NCBI GenBank assembly: GCA_003971905.1
Contig: RSEE01000030.1
Location: forward strand, 630,001-694,000
Reading direction: 5' to 3'
Length of the DNA stretch: 64,000 nt
From: Moniliella sp. 'wahieum'
Lineage: Eukaryota > Basidiomycota > Moniliellomycetes > Moniliellales > Moniliellaceae
Shown here: one piece after another, positions 20,601-31,601 of the stretch
Layout: the number at the start of each line of letters is the position of its first letter
How positions within the stretch are numbered: position 1 is the stretch's first letter
Notes under the pieces: model-generated
The model's input: only the letters and a program-made list of their open reading frames with translations
Databases searched by the model: none
What the model was told of the DNA's origin: nothing
Program-made: the position numbers and the translations under genes

Positions 20601-23321
20601 ATTAAGCTGCGATCGATGGTATGAGTACTGAGATGGTCTTATTGGAGAGGCAGTAGAGAGGAGAAATGCGGTGGAAGAACAATAATGGATAATCGGTGGG
20701 AAGAGTAATAGGATGGTTCAGAAAAGATGAGTTAGGGTACGAAAGAAAAGGATATATATAGTGAAGAGGACATGAGGTAGAATGCACATGTGAACATAGG
20801 GAGTGCCGTATCGTAACCAGATCAGAGCCCATATGGAAAGAAGTCGGGAGTACTTTCGGAGCGTTTATAACAGGGAGGAAACCTTGTGCTCTACGATGCC
20901 AAATGTTGTCACAGGTTCTAGAGCAAAGAGCGCAACTTAATGAACGATGAAACTGTGCGTCGTTCCGTCCCCTCTGTGTTGGGCTCAATGAATAATAATG
21001 CACTGCTGCGCAAAAAGGCTGTGGTCACACCTATGGCATTGCAGGCTGTGAATGGTAAAACCACAGAGTATAGCGTGTGGATAAAAGACATCCAGAGCCC
21101 AAACTCCGACCGAGATGTGTTGATGACAACTTATATATAGTCCGACTGAAGTTTCTGAAGACTCATACTAGATTGGGCTTGCGCTGCGATGATGGAGGAT
21201 GATCGATGAGAGACCCACGAATGTGGGATCCCAGGGGATTCCATGTCCAGATGAGGTATCGGGCTGCCTCGTAATAACAGAGAAGGAATACTAGACCGCA
21301 AGGCCTACAACACCCTAACAAGACCTACTCAAATGAATAATCAGCCCTGCTGTAAAGAAGGGGTGTTGCCACGTCAACCGACAGCGTCTACTGGCGTGGT
21401 TAATGATTAGTAGTAATCGTTGTGAAGGATAGACCCTAGAGTTGTCGCACAGGCCCAGCAGAAAGGCCACGTGTACACCCTTTGTCCCAATACTTGTACT
21501 GTCCTCTTCGCCACCGCCTCCTCTTCCCCTTCCCCTCTCGCTCACCTCGTCCCTTTTGATTGTATCGCTCTCGCTGATTGTTCTGTGCTTTAGACTGACT
21601 AGGCGTCTCCCATCAGGCAGAGCCTCGTGTTGCCACAGAGGAGGTTTCAAAAGGTCTCAAGTACTGTGTCATGATACTCCTGCCGTGGCATAACTTATAG
21701 TAGAGTAGGTTCCCTAACAGGGGTGGCGCTACCAAGCAACACGCTCAGTGTTCTTCGGTTTATAGGCGTAGCGTTCCCTTGTCCCAGCCCTAAGCTCTGT
21801 CAATGATATAGATGCAATGTAGAGTAGCTGGCATGCGTGAGATGTTATTGACAAGATCTTTCTCCCTCGCTCCGTTCATTAATCATTAATCATTCCATAT
21901 CCTCTGTACCACACCCGCACACACTAAAAAGTGACCCCCCCCGACTCCTCTGCGCCTTAATTGCGTCGTTCGGTCTGTTCTTGTGAAGGATATAATAGCA
22001 CTTCCAACTATGCACCTTAGTATTTTACTTTTTGGTGCGGCTTAAGCGTGAACTTCAAGCTTCATGCACTGCATGCATCAAGCATCATGATGGGGATATA
22101 TATAGTACAGTATAAGCTTCATTACAGCTTGGTCAGTTTCTGTTACTGTTGTTCACTATGATAGTAGGAGCCACACACAGAGGTAGTGCGCGATTGCAGT
22201 TTTAAGTTCCCGCAATCCCCCCATTCCACTGTGAGGTTTTAATACTGAGCAACGGAGTACTCATTAAAATTCGTTGACTCGTTGCCGGCTACTAGAACAA
22301 GGGCCCCGACACCTACAAGAGCCCTCCCTCTTACGGCAAAAATGCACTAAAACCCTACCGCTGTTGAATAATCGACAATCGATGTTCGCTGATATAATCC
22401 ACCTGAGGCCGCGTCCGTCAAGTAATATATACACATGTCACGCGCATGTGGATCATATATCCCACATGTCCGTGAGCTGCTTACGCGCTTACATTCGTTC
22501 CCCCCAAACGATGTACCAGATAGAAGGGGCGGCTGCCGCGCTGTGTGTGAGCGTACCCTGTGATGCGCTGTCCCACACTCCATGTCCAAGGTCTCCAAAG
22601 ACGGGCCGAAAGGCAGTAGCCAATTAACCATGCCCGGCGATACGCTCAATACATATATGGTATCTCCTGCATCCATACCTAATTGGGGTAACATGTAACC
22701 CTTGCACTACATCTCTGGGGCCTGAGGCTTGCTCCTGGTGGGGTGATGAAGCACTCCCTTCGACATCAAAACCTATTAACCCTATCGTGCTGGCCCTTCC
22801 GTCGCCCGCGTTTCACATCCTTGGCTGTACAACAGCAATAACTTGGAGTCGGCAACATAATAGAGCGCACATGCAGTATATGCAACAACCCACCCACCAT
22901 GGATCCACCAAAGACATCATGTTCCCTACCGTTACTGCGGTGCTGTTTGCCAGCATATTCTCCTGCCATGTTCCTCAGCCGCGTTACTGTTTCCATCTGC
23001 CGCGGCCCATCATCCCTCCATCAACGTCTGTGCTGCTGCTCACGTCGACCCTCCTGGACACTGCGTGGCCTTTGCACTACCTTCCCGGCCCCCCCAATAA
23101 CTTCATCGTTGGGTAAAAATCCACCTCCCCCCCTATATCCCCCCGTCACCTGTCCTTGTATTCGCCCCTCCTTCTTCTCCTTCTCCCACATCGGGCAATC
23201 GCCACAACCAACCCTCTGTATCGACGTCCGACGCTACAGGCCATTGCGACCAAGCACCTAGTGCTGCTTGCCTGTTATCTCCCACCCTTCCCCTGGCCAT
23301 TGCCTCTCGCACGCGTACACG

Positions 23322-24693
23322 ATGGCTTCCGTCGCAAGCACCACCGGCTTTTTGCTGATTGGGCTGTACTTCAACCTGATCCTATTCGGGATCACAATTT
23401 GCCAGCTCTGGCTGCTGTGGACGCGTTTTCTCCGTGACCCCTGGAGGCTGAAGCTCGTTGTGGGTCTGGTGGCAATGGCAGAGGTGACCAATACGGTGTG
23501 TGCGTGCATCGCCTTGTCGGGCTGGCTTGTGACGCACTATGGCGAGCCCGAGTATTTGGCCATTATTGGGCCCAGTTTCATTGGCTCGATGGAGTCGGGC
23601 GCGATCAGTTGTTTCATTGTCGAGTGTTTTCTCGCCTGGCGGATCCACACACTGCGCCGCCAGTGGTGGCTTACAAGCATCCTCCTTTTCTTTGCTTGTG
23701 GTGGCATTATTGGCTGTACAGCTACCATGATCGGGTGCGGCATCCTGAAACGCTTTGATGCCCTCGACACGGTCCAAGCCGCGGTGCTCGTGATGAGCTG
23801 CTGCATCGTCACGTGCGACATACTCGAAACCACAGCACTCTACGTTACCCTCCGCCGTGCATTGACCGGCTTTTCCGCCACGGACACGCGCATCACGGAA
23901 CTCAAGAACCTTATCCTCCAAACCTCAATCTTGACTCTCATTTGCGATTTCTGCCATATGACCATTGTCGCGACTCATGTACGTTCCTCTCTCCCTATTT
24001 CCCCCCTCCCGTTTCTCTCCTCTTTTTGTGCTTCTTGTGTTATATCACAGCACTTGGGGACTGACTTCGTCTGTACATGTTGCGCCAGCCCATGTCGGAT
24101 GTGCACTTGATGTTCAACCTTGTCTCGCCCAAGCTGGTTAGCAACGCACTGCTTTCGACACTCAACACACGCCGAAGCCCGCACGAGTTGATTGGCCATG
24201 AGGTGTCCATGCCTTATTCGCCAGAAACAGTATGTTCACCAGTTTCCGCAAGAGCATGGCGAAGGAGGTGAGCCGCATCATGCGTACCTCCTCGGCCGCA
24301 CCCAAATCGGACTTGGATCAGACCCAATTCCCACCTGCCTCGCTCGTACCGACCCTTGGGGGCTGCGAAAGCTGGTTCTTCAACAGCGGAAGAGGAGTCC
24401 CCACTAAGCCCATCAACGGCGACCGGTCCAACATCGGCGCCGTCCACATCACCACGGTCCAAGAGCAGTTCACTGAGGCTGAGCCTGTCCAGTCCATCAG
24501 CCCCCACTTGGACCGGTCCACATTGTCACTCGAGGATGTCGGGAAGGCAATCCGCCACAAACCCGACAAGGCAGCGGAAAAGGAAGCGGAGGCGGAAGTG
24601 GAAGCGGAGGAGGCTAACTTGAACCTCGCTCTAACCCGATCCGCGCCTTCGGAGGAAACGACTTCTCCCGAGAGTGCGGGCCAGTTTGCCTGA
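23322..24693 (+). CDS. DUF6534-type seven-helix membrane protein, copy B
   Basis: Paralogue of copy A at 14652 and better preserved. The frame from MASVASTTGFLLIGLYF is open through the whole membrane part. Helices are around NLILFGITICQLWLLW, LVVGLVAMAEVTNTV, FIGSMESGAISCFIVECF, LTSILLFFACGGIIG and AVLVMSCCIVTCDIL. The signature TDTRITELKNLILQTSILT is followed by an intron with GTACGT donor at 23979 and acceptor ending at 24088. Exon 2 continues with PKLVSNALLSTLNTRR. One base is lost near 24230, after which the Ser/Glu-rich tail runs to the TGA at 24691, including VHITTVQEQF. The family is thought to be integral in the plasma or internal membranes; ligand and role are unknown. Confidence 0.87.
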
Positions 24694-25207
24694 GTGCATC
24701 TGTGCACAAAACTACCACGCACCAAAAAAATTTCCTCTTCCTCTTGTTCTTGTTCTAGTCCATCACATCCCAAAGGCAAAACCTCTTCTCACGTCCGCCC
24801 CCGTCTTTCTGTACCACAACGGATCTGGTTGACCTCCTCATAAAAGGAGGCCATTAGTTATGTTATTGATTCTACGTCTGTGGCCGTCCTCGCGTCTACA
24901 TATAACGATCAGAGAATAAAAGAAGATGCCGTTAACCTATACGTCTCGCCCTTCTACAAAATCATAGGTGATGTGCCACTCGTTCACAGCTTGTGCCAGA
25001 CGCCTTAACTCTTCTCTCGCAACGGTAGGTGGGCTGTACACTCAGTGGGTAAACGGCGACCCATCAGATGGGGAAGAAAGGGGAGGCGCCCATCAGCGTC
25101 CAGAAGGCATCCTTTTTCTTTTTTGCGTTTGCCCTGTAGTGTGGCCAAGGGAAAGAAGGTGAAAGTTCAAAAAACACCAGCAACGCGGTGAGCCGCTGGC
25201 GAACGCG

Positions 25208-25213
25208 ACGCGT
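25208..25213. promoter_or_regulatory. MCB box (ACGCGT) upstream of ASF1
   Basis: ACGCGT is the core bound by the G1/S factor MBF in several fungi. It lies about 205 bp before the ASF1 ATG, with a second copy at 25283. Cell-cycle control of a histone chaperone would make sense, but binding is inferred. Confidence 0.45.
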
Positions 25214-25282
25214 CGTGCTGCAGACGGAGGCAGAGGGGCTGTGTGGTGAACACTGGTGGAATGCTCCGTGCTCAGTGGCGCG

Positions 25283-25288
25283 ACGCGT
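25283..25288. promoter_or_regulatory. Second MCB box (ACGCGT) upstream of ASF1
   Basis: ACGCGT about 130 bp before the ASF1 ATG, 75 bp from the first. Paired MCB boxes are commoner in regulated promoters than single ones. Confidence 0.45.
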
Positions 25289-25416
25289 TTTGGTCCCGCG
25301 TTCCATCTGGCGCGGCACCGCTGACGGTCATCGATCATCAGCCATCGCCCCAGAGAGTCCGACCAGACGGACCAGGCCACCGGCTCTCCTCTCCTTTGTC
25401 TGCGACCTGCTGCACC

Positions 25417-26151
25417 ATGTCTGTCGTTCACCTGCAGAACGTCGAGATCCTCAACCCCAACGCCGAATTTGGTGCACCGTACTTGTTCAAGGTGACGTTT
25501 GAGTCGATTGCGCCGCTGGCGGACGACCTGGAGTGGCGTTTGATCTACGTTGGCAGCGCGCAGAGCAAAGATTACGACCAAGAGCTGGACAATTGCCTCG
25601 TCGGTCCCGTCCCTGTCGGAGTCAACTCGTTTGAGTTTGAGGCGGATGCACCTGACCCGTCCAAGATCCCACCGGAGGACTTGTTGGGGGTTACTGTCAT
25701 CCTTCTAACTGGTTCGTACAACGACAATGAGTTCATCCGCGTAGGCTACTATGTCCACAACGACTACCAAGACCCCGAGCTGCGTGAAAACCCACCCGAG
25801 ACGGTCGATCTGACCAAGGTGCGGCGCGAGGTACTGGTGGAAAAGCCACGGGTGACAAGGTTTAACATCAAATGGTACGCTGTCATGTCTCCTTGCTTCG
25901 GGTGCGCCATTTGGCCTTGAGCATTGCGGGTGGATGCAGCAAGAATCGCTAACCACTGCCCTCCTCTCTCCAGGGACACCGAGACGACGGCTGCTATCGA
26001 AGAGGCTGCCACCACCGCTGCGGCCTCTTCCTTTGCCCCTACGGCGGAGCCAGTGGAAGATTTGCATAGCAAGAAAGACCCGCCGCGACCCGCCCCTGCT
26101 GCTGCGCCAGCAGCCGAATCGCCCGCCGAGGCACCAAAAGAAGAGCTGTGA
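25417..26151 (+). CDS. ASF1: Histone H3-H4 chaperone Asf1
   Basis: Asf1 binds the H3-H4 dimer and hands it to CAF-1, HIRA or acetyltransferases during replication and transcription. The whole immunoglobulin-like core is present without breaks: [93 protein letters not shown] and [12 protein letters not shown]. One phase-2 intron (25875-25973, GTACGC to CTCCAG) splits the TGG codon that ends the core. Exon 2 adds an Ala/Glu/Pro-rich acidic tail, as in fungal Asf1. The product is 211 residues. It is one of the few long genes here with an intact frame. Two ACGCGT boxes upstream suggest G1/S expression. Confidence 0.97.
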
Positions 26152-27183
26152 GTGGGTCCATTTGGGACCTAACCCAGCTGGGGCGCGCCTCTTGCCTTTG
26201 GTTACTTACACACCCTTGGATTGAGGCTCTGACGCACGCCGTGTCATCGATATCGTCGTCGCCCCTTGGCTGCCGTCCCGGCTGTCTCGCGAGACGACCT
26301 CGTGCATACCCCTGCTGTTGAATGTCACCCTATTATCTCCCCACATTGCTGCTACATTTTTACCTGGCCAGCGCGCAGAAGAGGGCGGTGCTAACAAACA
26401 GCCGCGAAGGCTGGGTACAGGTGAGGTTCTTGCCTGTTGTAGGCGAGTAGTTGTAGGCCCTAGACATTCAATGTGTTTTGATCGGCGTCCTGCGCCAACC
26501 GTGTCGGACGTCAAAGCAGGCGGGTGGAGGGGTGCAGCCGAGGTGACTGACGCGTGTCCAGCTCGTGACTAGCACGATTCTTCCCTTTCATCCTCTCCCA
26601 CCGGCGTTCGGGCGCGATGGTGGACGACATGCTTTGGACGAAACACCAGGGGCTGAGATCGGGGACAGCATCAATAGTGTTCACGCACACTAGTACTTTC
26701 ATTCCCAGCGCGGCGAACACGGGCACGAGACGCACAGCCCTGCCTTTACACAGTCCCTTGTTGCGTGCATGGCGGCGCATCTCCGTCTATCGACATTGGT
26801 CAAGCGTAGGTGCTCAGCCTCGCTCCATACCCAAGGCCGCACGAGACGTGTACTGTTTGACTATATGCGGCAAATGGAACGGCTACGGAAAGCATCGTTG
26901 AGTGCCTACATCTGGAACAGCATGCCGGGAGCATGTTATTGATTGGATGGAGCGTCAAAAATGTCCCCCGTGGAGAAAATGTATTTTCGCGGTAAATGTA
27001 TCAATGTGGAACGGGAATTGAACGTGAGCAGGCTTGCTAGGGGACCTGTCTGCCTTTGTGGTTGCGCCAGCAAAAAGGGAAATGGGCGCAGAGCAACACA
27101 TGGGGGGGGGTAGGTGCGGCGTGACGTGGGGAACAAATCAAAGATGGCAAGCGAAACGTGAGCGTGATCATCAATCAGAGGAT
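26152..27183. other. Intergenic between convergent ASF1 and NIS1-like genes
   Basis: About 1 kb of 3'-3' spacer. Open frames on both strands are short and without motifs. Confidence 0.6.
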
Positions 27184-27685
27184 CTACTGCGAGTAGCCGA
27201 CAACCTTGTGCAACAGCAGGTCATCCACGTTGGACAGCGCACCAATCGTGCGGAACACAACGGCGGACAAGTTGGCCTGGGTGGGCTTGTAGGGGTAGCC
27301 ATCCAGCTTGGGCGCAGTGAGCGTGATGCTAAAGTTGCCCAGGGTGTTTTGCTCGTGGGCCGGGAGGTCGTACCAGCCAAACGTGTAGGCGCCCAGAGCG
27401 TTTCCGCCCAGCCCCGAGGAGCGGCTGTCCAGACCAAACAGCACCCCGTACTCTTCCCCGCTGAGCGAGTCGGAGCGGTGGAGGGTTACGGTGAACTGGG
27501 CATGTGCAGGGGTAAGAAGCAGGTCAGCATCGGTGGGGGTCTGGGTCCAAAACAGCAGGGGTGAAGGGTGAACATACGTCTTGACCTCCGACAAGCGAGT
27601 CGGGAGTGTACCACTTGTCGATGTAGGCATGAGCCGAGTGGGCAGCCGCAAGGGCGGCAAGAGCGAAAACAGAGGCGAAGCGCAT
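27184..27685 (-). CDS. Small secreted NIS1-like protein
   Basis: A 139-residue secreted protein with an unbroken two-exon structure. Exon 1 (27685-27578) encodes a signal peptide (MRFASVFALAALAAAHSAHA, likely cut after residue 20) and a short mature start. A phase-0 intron (27577-27496, GTATGT to CCCAG) follows. Exon 2 continues with FTVTLHRSDSL, EEYGVLFGLD, LGAYTFGWYDLPAHEQNTLG, NFSITLTAP and LSAVVFRTIGA. The pattern (signal peptide, beta-rich single domain, LG-Y-L block, short NTLGNF-type block) matches the fungal NIS1 family, which includes an effector of plant pathogens but occurs widely in fungi, including non-pathogens. Cysteines are lacking in the mature part. It is probably secreted to the apoplast or wall; a role here is not implied by sequence. 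Confidence 0.72.
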
Positions 27686-29786
27686 GGCGAGAGAGAAGAT
27701 GGAGTGTGTGGGGGCGAAGGGGAGGATGTGGTGGAGAGCGGTGGCGGCGCTGAGGTGGATGGTGAGAAAAAGATGAGCGGAGCCAAGGGCTGGTGGGCTG
27801 GCTTTTAAGTCTCTGTGCGGCCGCCTGCGGGGGGCGTTTTCGGAGGAATGTGGCTTGTCCAAGCGCGCTGCGCCGGAGAAGTGGCGACGGGTGGTGTGCG
27901 CCTGTCGGACTTGGACGGCTGGGAGATGGGTCCGCGCGGAGGCAGGCGGGGGCGGTGGGCGCAGTGCCAGTACTGAACTCGTCTGGCTTCGCGAGCGCCG
28001 GGCAGGCGTGGCGTGGCATGACAGTTGCCGCTGGCGGCATCGGCGGCATGAGCGCATCAGGGCAATAAAGCAGTGCTTTCCGGCGCTCGGTGGCACGCCC
28101 TCGTGCGAGGTGCTGCAGGGTGGACTCCTTCGGCCTTACTGGTCCGGAGCCTGGGTGTTCAGCCGCTGCGCCACGGCTGCGCCACTGCCCCCCGCCCGGC
28201 CCCGCCCGGTGGGCAGTGCATCAGTACTGACTCAGTACTCAGTACTCAGTATGCATATTGCGCCCCATCGACCATCGGAGTCCTATACCCCACAGCCACC
28301 CCAGCTCGTCGTGACGTCATTCTGGCGGGAAGGCATCATATTGTGCCACCGTTTCGGCTGAGTCAGCGATCAGACTGATCGATGATCTCGCTCCCTTTTC
28401 AGGCTTCAAAGTTGTCACCTTTTCTTGGCCCGGCCAGGGCACGCAGCCATGCTGGGTCCGAAGCGACGCGTGGCTCCCGATGGGCACGTGTGGGAATATT
28501 CATCCCCAAGGGGGTTCGGACGGCGGGTGGCGGCGGTTGGCATGGTGCGAGTGGCCATGAGTGGGGTGAGCACGATGGACGACACAAGCAAACAAGCCAT
28601 CGGTGCATCAGTACTCAGTACTCAGTATCCATCATGCATGCATCATGCAGCAGCTGCGCTCGTCGACATTCAGACCCAGCGTCCCATTCGGCTGTGCTGC
28701 AACAGGCTGCAACTTGCAACACTGTCACTTCAACTTTCACATTTAACCGCCTCCTCGTTCCCATCGATCTTTTGATCGTCACGTTGTGACAATGTCACAC
28801 GACCGCGCTGGCCGAGTTCACTTGGGTACACCCCCACCCTGGCCTGGCCCCGTACCGCCTCAGAAGATGTCTACAGGAGGGGTGAGGTGGATGACACCTC
28901 CTAAGCCCCAGGCCTGAGGCCGTGGGGTGGGGTGGGGGCAGGGGTGCCCTCGGTGGCTGGTGTGGGCTCTGGAGTCGGAGGGGGGAGGCAAGCACCGAAA
29001 TGGGTGGTAGGACGTGCGCGTGAGCGAGAGCAGAGGTGTGAATGTGATCGGCAACATCACCCGTATCATTGTGACACGCGGCATGTGACAGTGTGCTGTT
29101 CGGCCTAGGTCATGCATCATGATCCTGCGGCAGTGCGTGGGCGGAACGCGTACCACGCAGCAGCGGATGGGCGATGGGCGATGGCAGATGGGCGATGCGC
29201 TGGCGGGAGTTCTGGCGGGTGCGCTGGTGCCTCCGATGCAGCTCGCCTTGCGCGCACCGTCCGCGTGCAGGAGGCGGAAATGCATGCTGGCCAGGTGCGG
29301 GAGCCGAAGGCACAGCGAGGATACTGGCGCTGTGCGAACATTTTTGGAGGGGGCGCAGCGCCAGCGGTGAGAACGACAAAGATCGGCAACACGCCCCCCG
29401 CCAGGGAGCATGCGAGGGGCAGGCACTTCAACACACTCGCCATCTGCGGTGGAGAAGAGCGGCTGCCGTGGCAGGCACTGGGCGGGCAGCACAGCGCAGC
29501 CATCTCAGACACCACAGCATAAGGCATGGCTGCCCCTTGCTGCCCCCTTGCTGCCCCCTTGCTGCCCCCTTGCTGCCCCCTTGCTGCCCCCTTGCTGGCG
29601 CCTGCTGCATGTGCATGTGACATGTGACTGCCGAACCCTCCCGCGACAGACACCGTTCCTCCCTGCGCCGGGGCGCAGCTGGCGAGCACCTCCACCACCT
29701 CGCTCCTTTCCTTTGACCCTTCCCCCCACACCCCCCGCGCCCATCGGCCTCGTCTGCTGGCTGGCCCTCCCGCTTCTTCCGCGCGC
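27686..29786. other. Intergenic with dispersed short repeats
   Basis: Divergent spacer of about 2.1 kb. It contains two blocks of ACTCAGTACTCAGT (about 28225-28250 and 28609-28628), a GATGGGCGAT run near 29165-29195 and the TTGCTGCCCCC tandem array at 29529-29597. A TATA-like TTAAAAG on the minus strand near 27803 may serve the NIS1-like gene. No gene is supported. Confidence 0.6.
29529..29597. repeat. GCTGCCCCCTT 11-bp tandem array
   Basis: Six tandem copies, the first one base shorter. The minus strand carries regularly spaced G4-G5 runs and could fold as a G-quadruplex. It lies 190-260 bp upstream of the Ser-rich surface protein start. Confidence 0.92.
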
Positions 29787-31601
29787 ATGCGCTCACACGC
29801 TCTCCTCGTCGCCGTTGTGGCCGCGGCCAGTCTGGCTGCCGCCGCCGACCCGCTCGCCCAGCATTCCGGCCGCGCCATGCGCCTCTCTTCTCTCGGCCCA
29901 CACAAGGCCCGGCGCCTGCACAGCGCCGGCTCACCGACCATCTCTCTGGCTCTTCGGACACTGGATCGGAGGATGGCCCTGGTTCGGAAAGAGACACGGG
30001 CTCCGATTCGGGAACCAATCTCGGCACGGGCTCGTCCGATTCCTCCTCCGCCTCCGCAACCCGCTCCGGCTGGACGGGCAACCAACATGGCAGTAGCGCC
30101 GCCGCCGCCACTTCCACCGCCGAGTCTGGCGCAGGCAGCAGCGACACCGGCCGCAGCAAGGACGGTGGGTCCGCATCCAGCTCAGAGGGCGACCATGCCA
30201 CCCGTTCCTCTTCCGACTCCTACGGCACAGCCACCGAGACTGCCTCGTCCTCCCACGCCTCTTCCACCCACACCACTGCCGCCACGGTGCAGGATCCGGC
30301 TCCGGCTCTGGTTCCGGTTCCGGCTCAGGATCAGGATCAGGATCCCACAGGAGCGACACTTACGACTCCTCTGCCTATTCTACCTCGACGACACGAGCGA
30401 TTCGCAAGGCACGACGGCCTATGCGACGGCCACAGCGACTGCAACCGCGACGGCGTCCCCCACCTCGTCTAACGGCGATGCTGCAGCGTCCTACGCCTCC
30501 TCCCGCTCCGCCGCGCAAGCCTCCGAGATGTCCCAGCTCTCTGCCTCGCACGCCTCGATCGCTGCTTCCTTAGCTAGTGTCTCGAGCGAGCTGGAGCAAG
30601 CTTCGGCCGTGGCTTCGCAGTCGGGCCAAGCAGCATCACTGTCGTCGTTACGTGCGTCGCTGTCATCTGCAGCTGCTGCCGCCTCGCTTTCGGCAGCCGC
30701 GGCCTCGTCCCAGTTTTACGCCACTGCCCAGACGGCGGTGACGGTGACGTCGACGCAGCCCCAGGCATCACCGACAGCTACCGGCACCCCTGAAAATAAG
30801 TCGTCAAGCAAGACGGGTGTGATTGCTGGTGCAACGGTGGGTGGTGCGGTAGGTGCGATCTTGCTTGTGGCACTGCTGCTGTGGCGGTTCTGTGGCCGTC
30901 GTGATCGGGAAGCAGCTTCGAACGACATTCGTTGGCCCGAACTCAAAGCGGATCACGATATGACGGGCGGCGATGCAGCCGCTTCCAGCTCGGCGCACAG
31001 GTGGGCCGGGTTCGATATGGGGGACGAATCGGATCAGGAGCTGGACGATGACGAAGCTGTCGCCCACCACGATCCGCCCACCTCAGCTGGCCACCCGTAC
31101 GACCGGACGACTTTGCTTCCGATGTGGGTGGGGATAAGTACGGTGCGTCCCATCCGGCCTATGTCGTCCCTTCCACCACTGCTCTCGCCCCAAAACTATT
31201 CAACCGACTATGGCTTGAGCCGGCTGGCGGCACGTCCGCATTGGCTCGTGGGCCTTCGATTGGCGCTGCCACGTCCGTGTCGGGAGCGCATAGTTCCACC
31301 ACCAGCGGCTATGGAGCGGCGGGCGTGGGTGCCGGCTTGGGCGCAGGCGTGGGCGCAGACATGAACGGATGAGCACCGTATGGGTTCTGTCGCTATGGCC
31401 AACACCAACGCGTACGACCACCCAGGCCCAGGCGGGGCCGACGAAACGTATGCTTACCCGCACCCCACCCAGATGGGCTACTACGATGGCGCTGGCGCCG
31501 GTTACGCCGAACCGGGCCAGGCGGTCGCATTGGAGCCTGGGATGCATGTTGACGCGCCGTACCAGTCTCACTTTATGGACCCACCAGTACACCGTGGCTG
31601 A
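29787..31601 (+). CDS. Ser/Thr/Ala-rich single-pass surface protein, sensor-like topology
   Basis: A type I membrane protein with an N-terminal signal peptide (MRSHALLVAVVAAASLAAAA) and a very long Ser/Thr/Gly/Ala-rich ectodomain with GSGSGSGSG runs and TATATATATASPT. It has one transmembrane helix (VIAGATVGGAVGAILLVALL) followed by WRFCGRRDRE, and a cytosolic tail with an acidic patch (DESDQELDDDEAV) and Gly/Tyr-rich end (YAYPHPTQMGYYDGAG) before the stop at 31599. This is the topology of Wsc/Mid2-type wall-stress sensors, but no WSC Cys domain is present, so that role is only a suggestion. The reading frame changes at least three times: in the Ser/Gly ectodomain near 29990-30360, after the acidic patch near 31110, and near 31370. 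The Pro/Arg-rich translation of the ectodomain in the long ORF is the wrong frame. Confidence 0.7.

Larger units (their letters stand above)
15940..23321. other. Gene-poor, AT-richer island, right part
   Basis: About 7.4 kb between the two DUF6534 paralogues with no conserved gene. It contains a diverged direct repeat (17846-18085 and 20396-20600), another CTCAG-x-CTGAG word at 18980-18990, TTAACG/TTCAACG-rich spots near 17600 and 17910, and AT-rich TATATATA tracts near 20752 and 22098. Apart from the weak ORF pair at 18175-18694, frames are short. No transposon domain was seen. Confidence 0.6.
24694..25416. other. Intergenic, ASF1 promoter
   Basis: 3' flank of DUF6534 copy B and promoter of ASF1. 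The proximal 210 bp hold two ACGCGT boxes, listed separately. No ORF is supported. Confidence 0.6.

Noticed and set aside
29787..31364. 525-codon Pro/Arg-rich protein
   Set aside because: Its Pro/Arg-rich middle is the shifted reading of a Ser/Gly/Thr ectodomain; only its ends are in the right frame.
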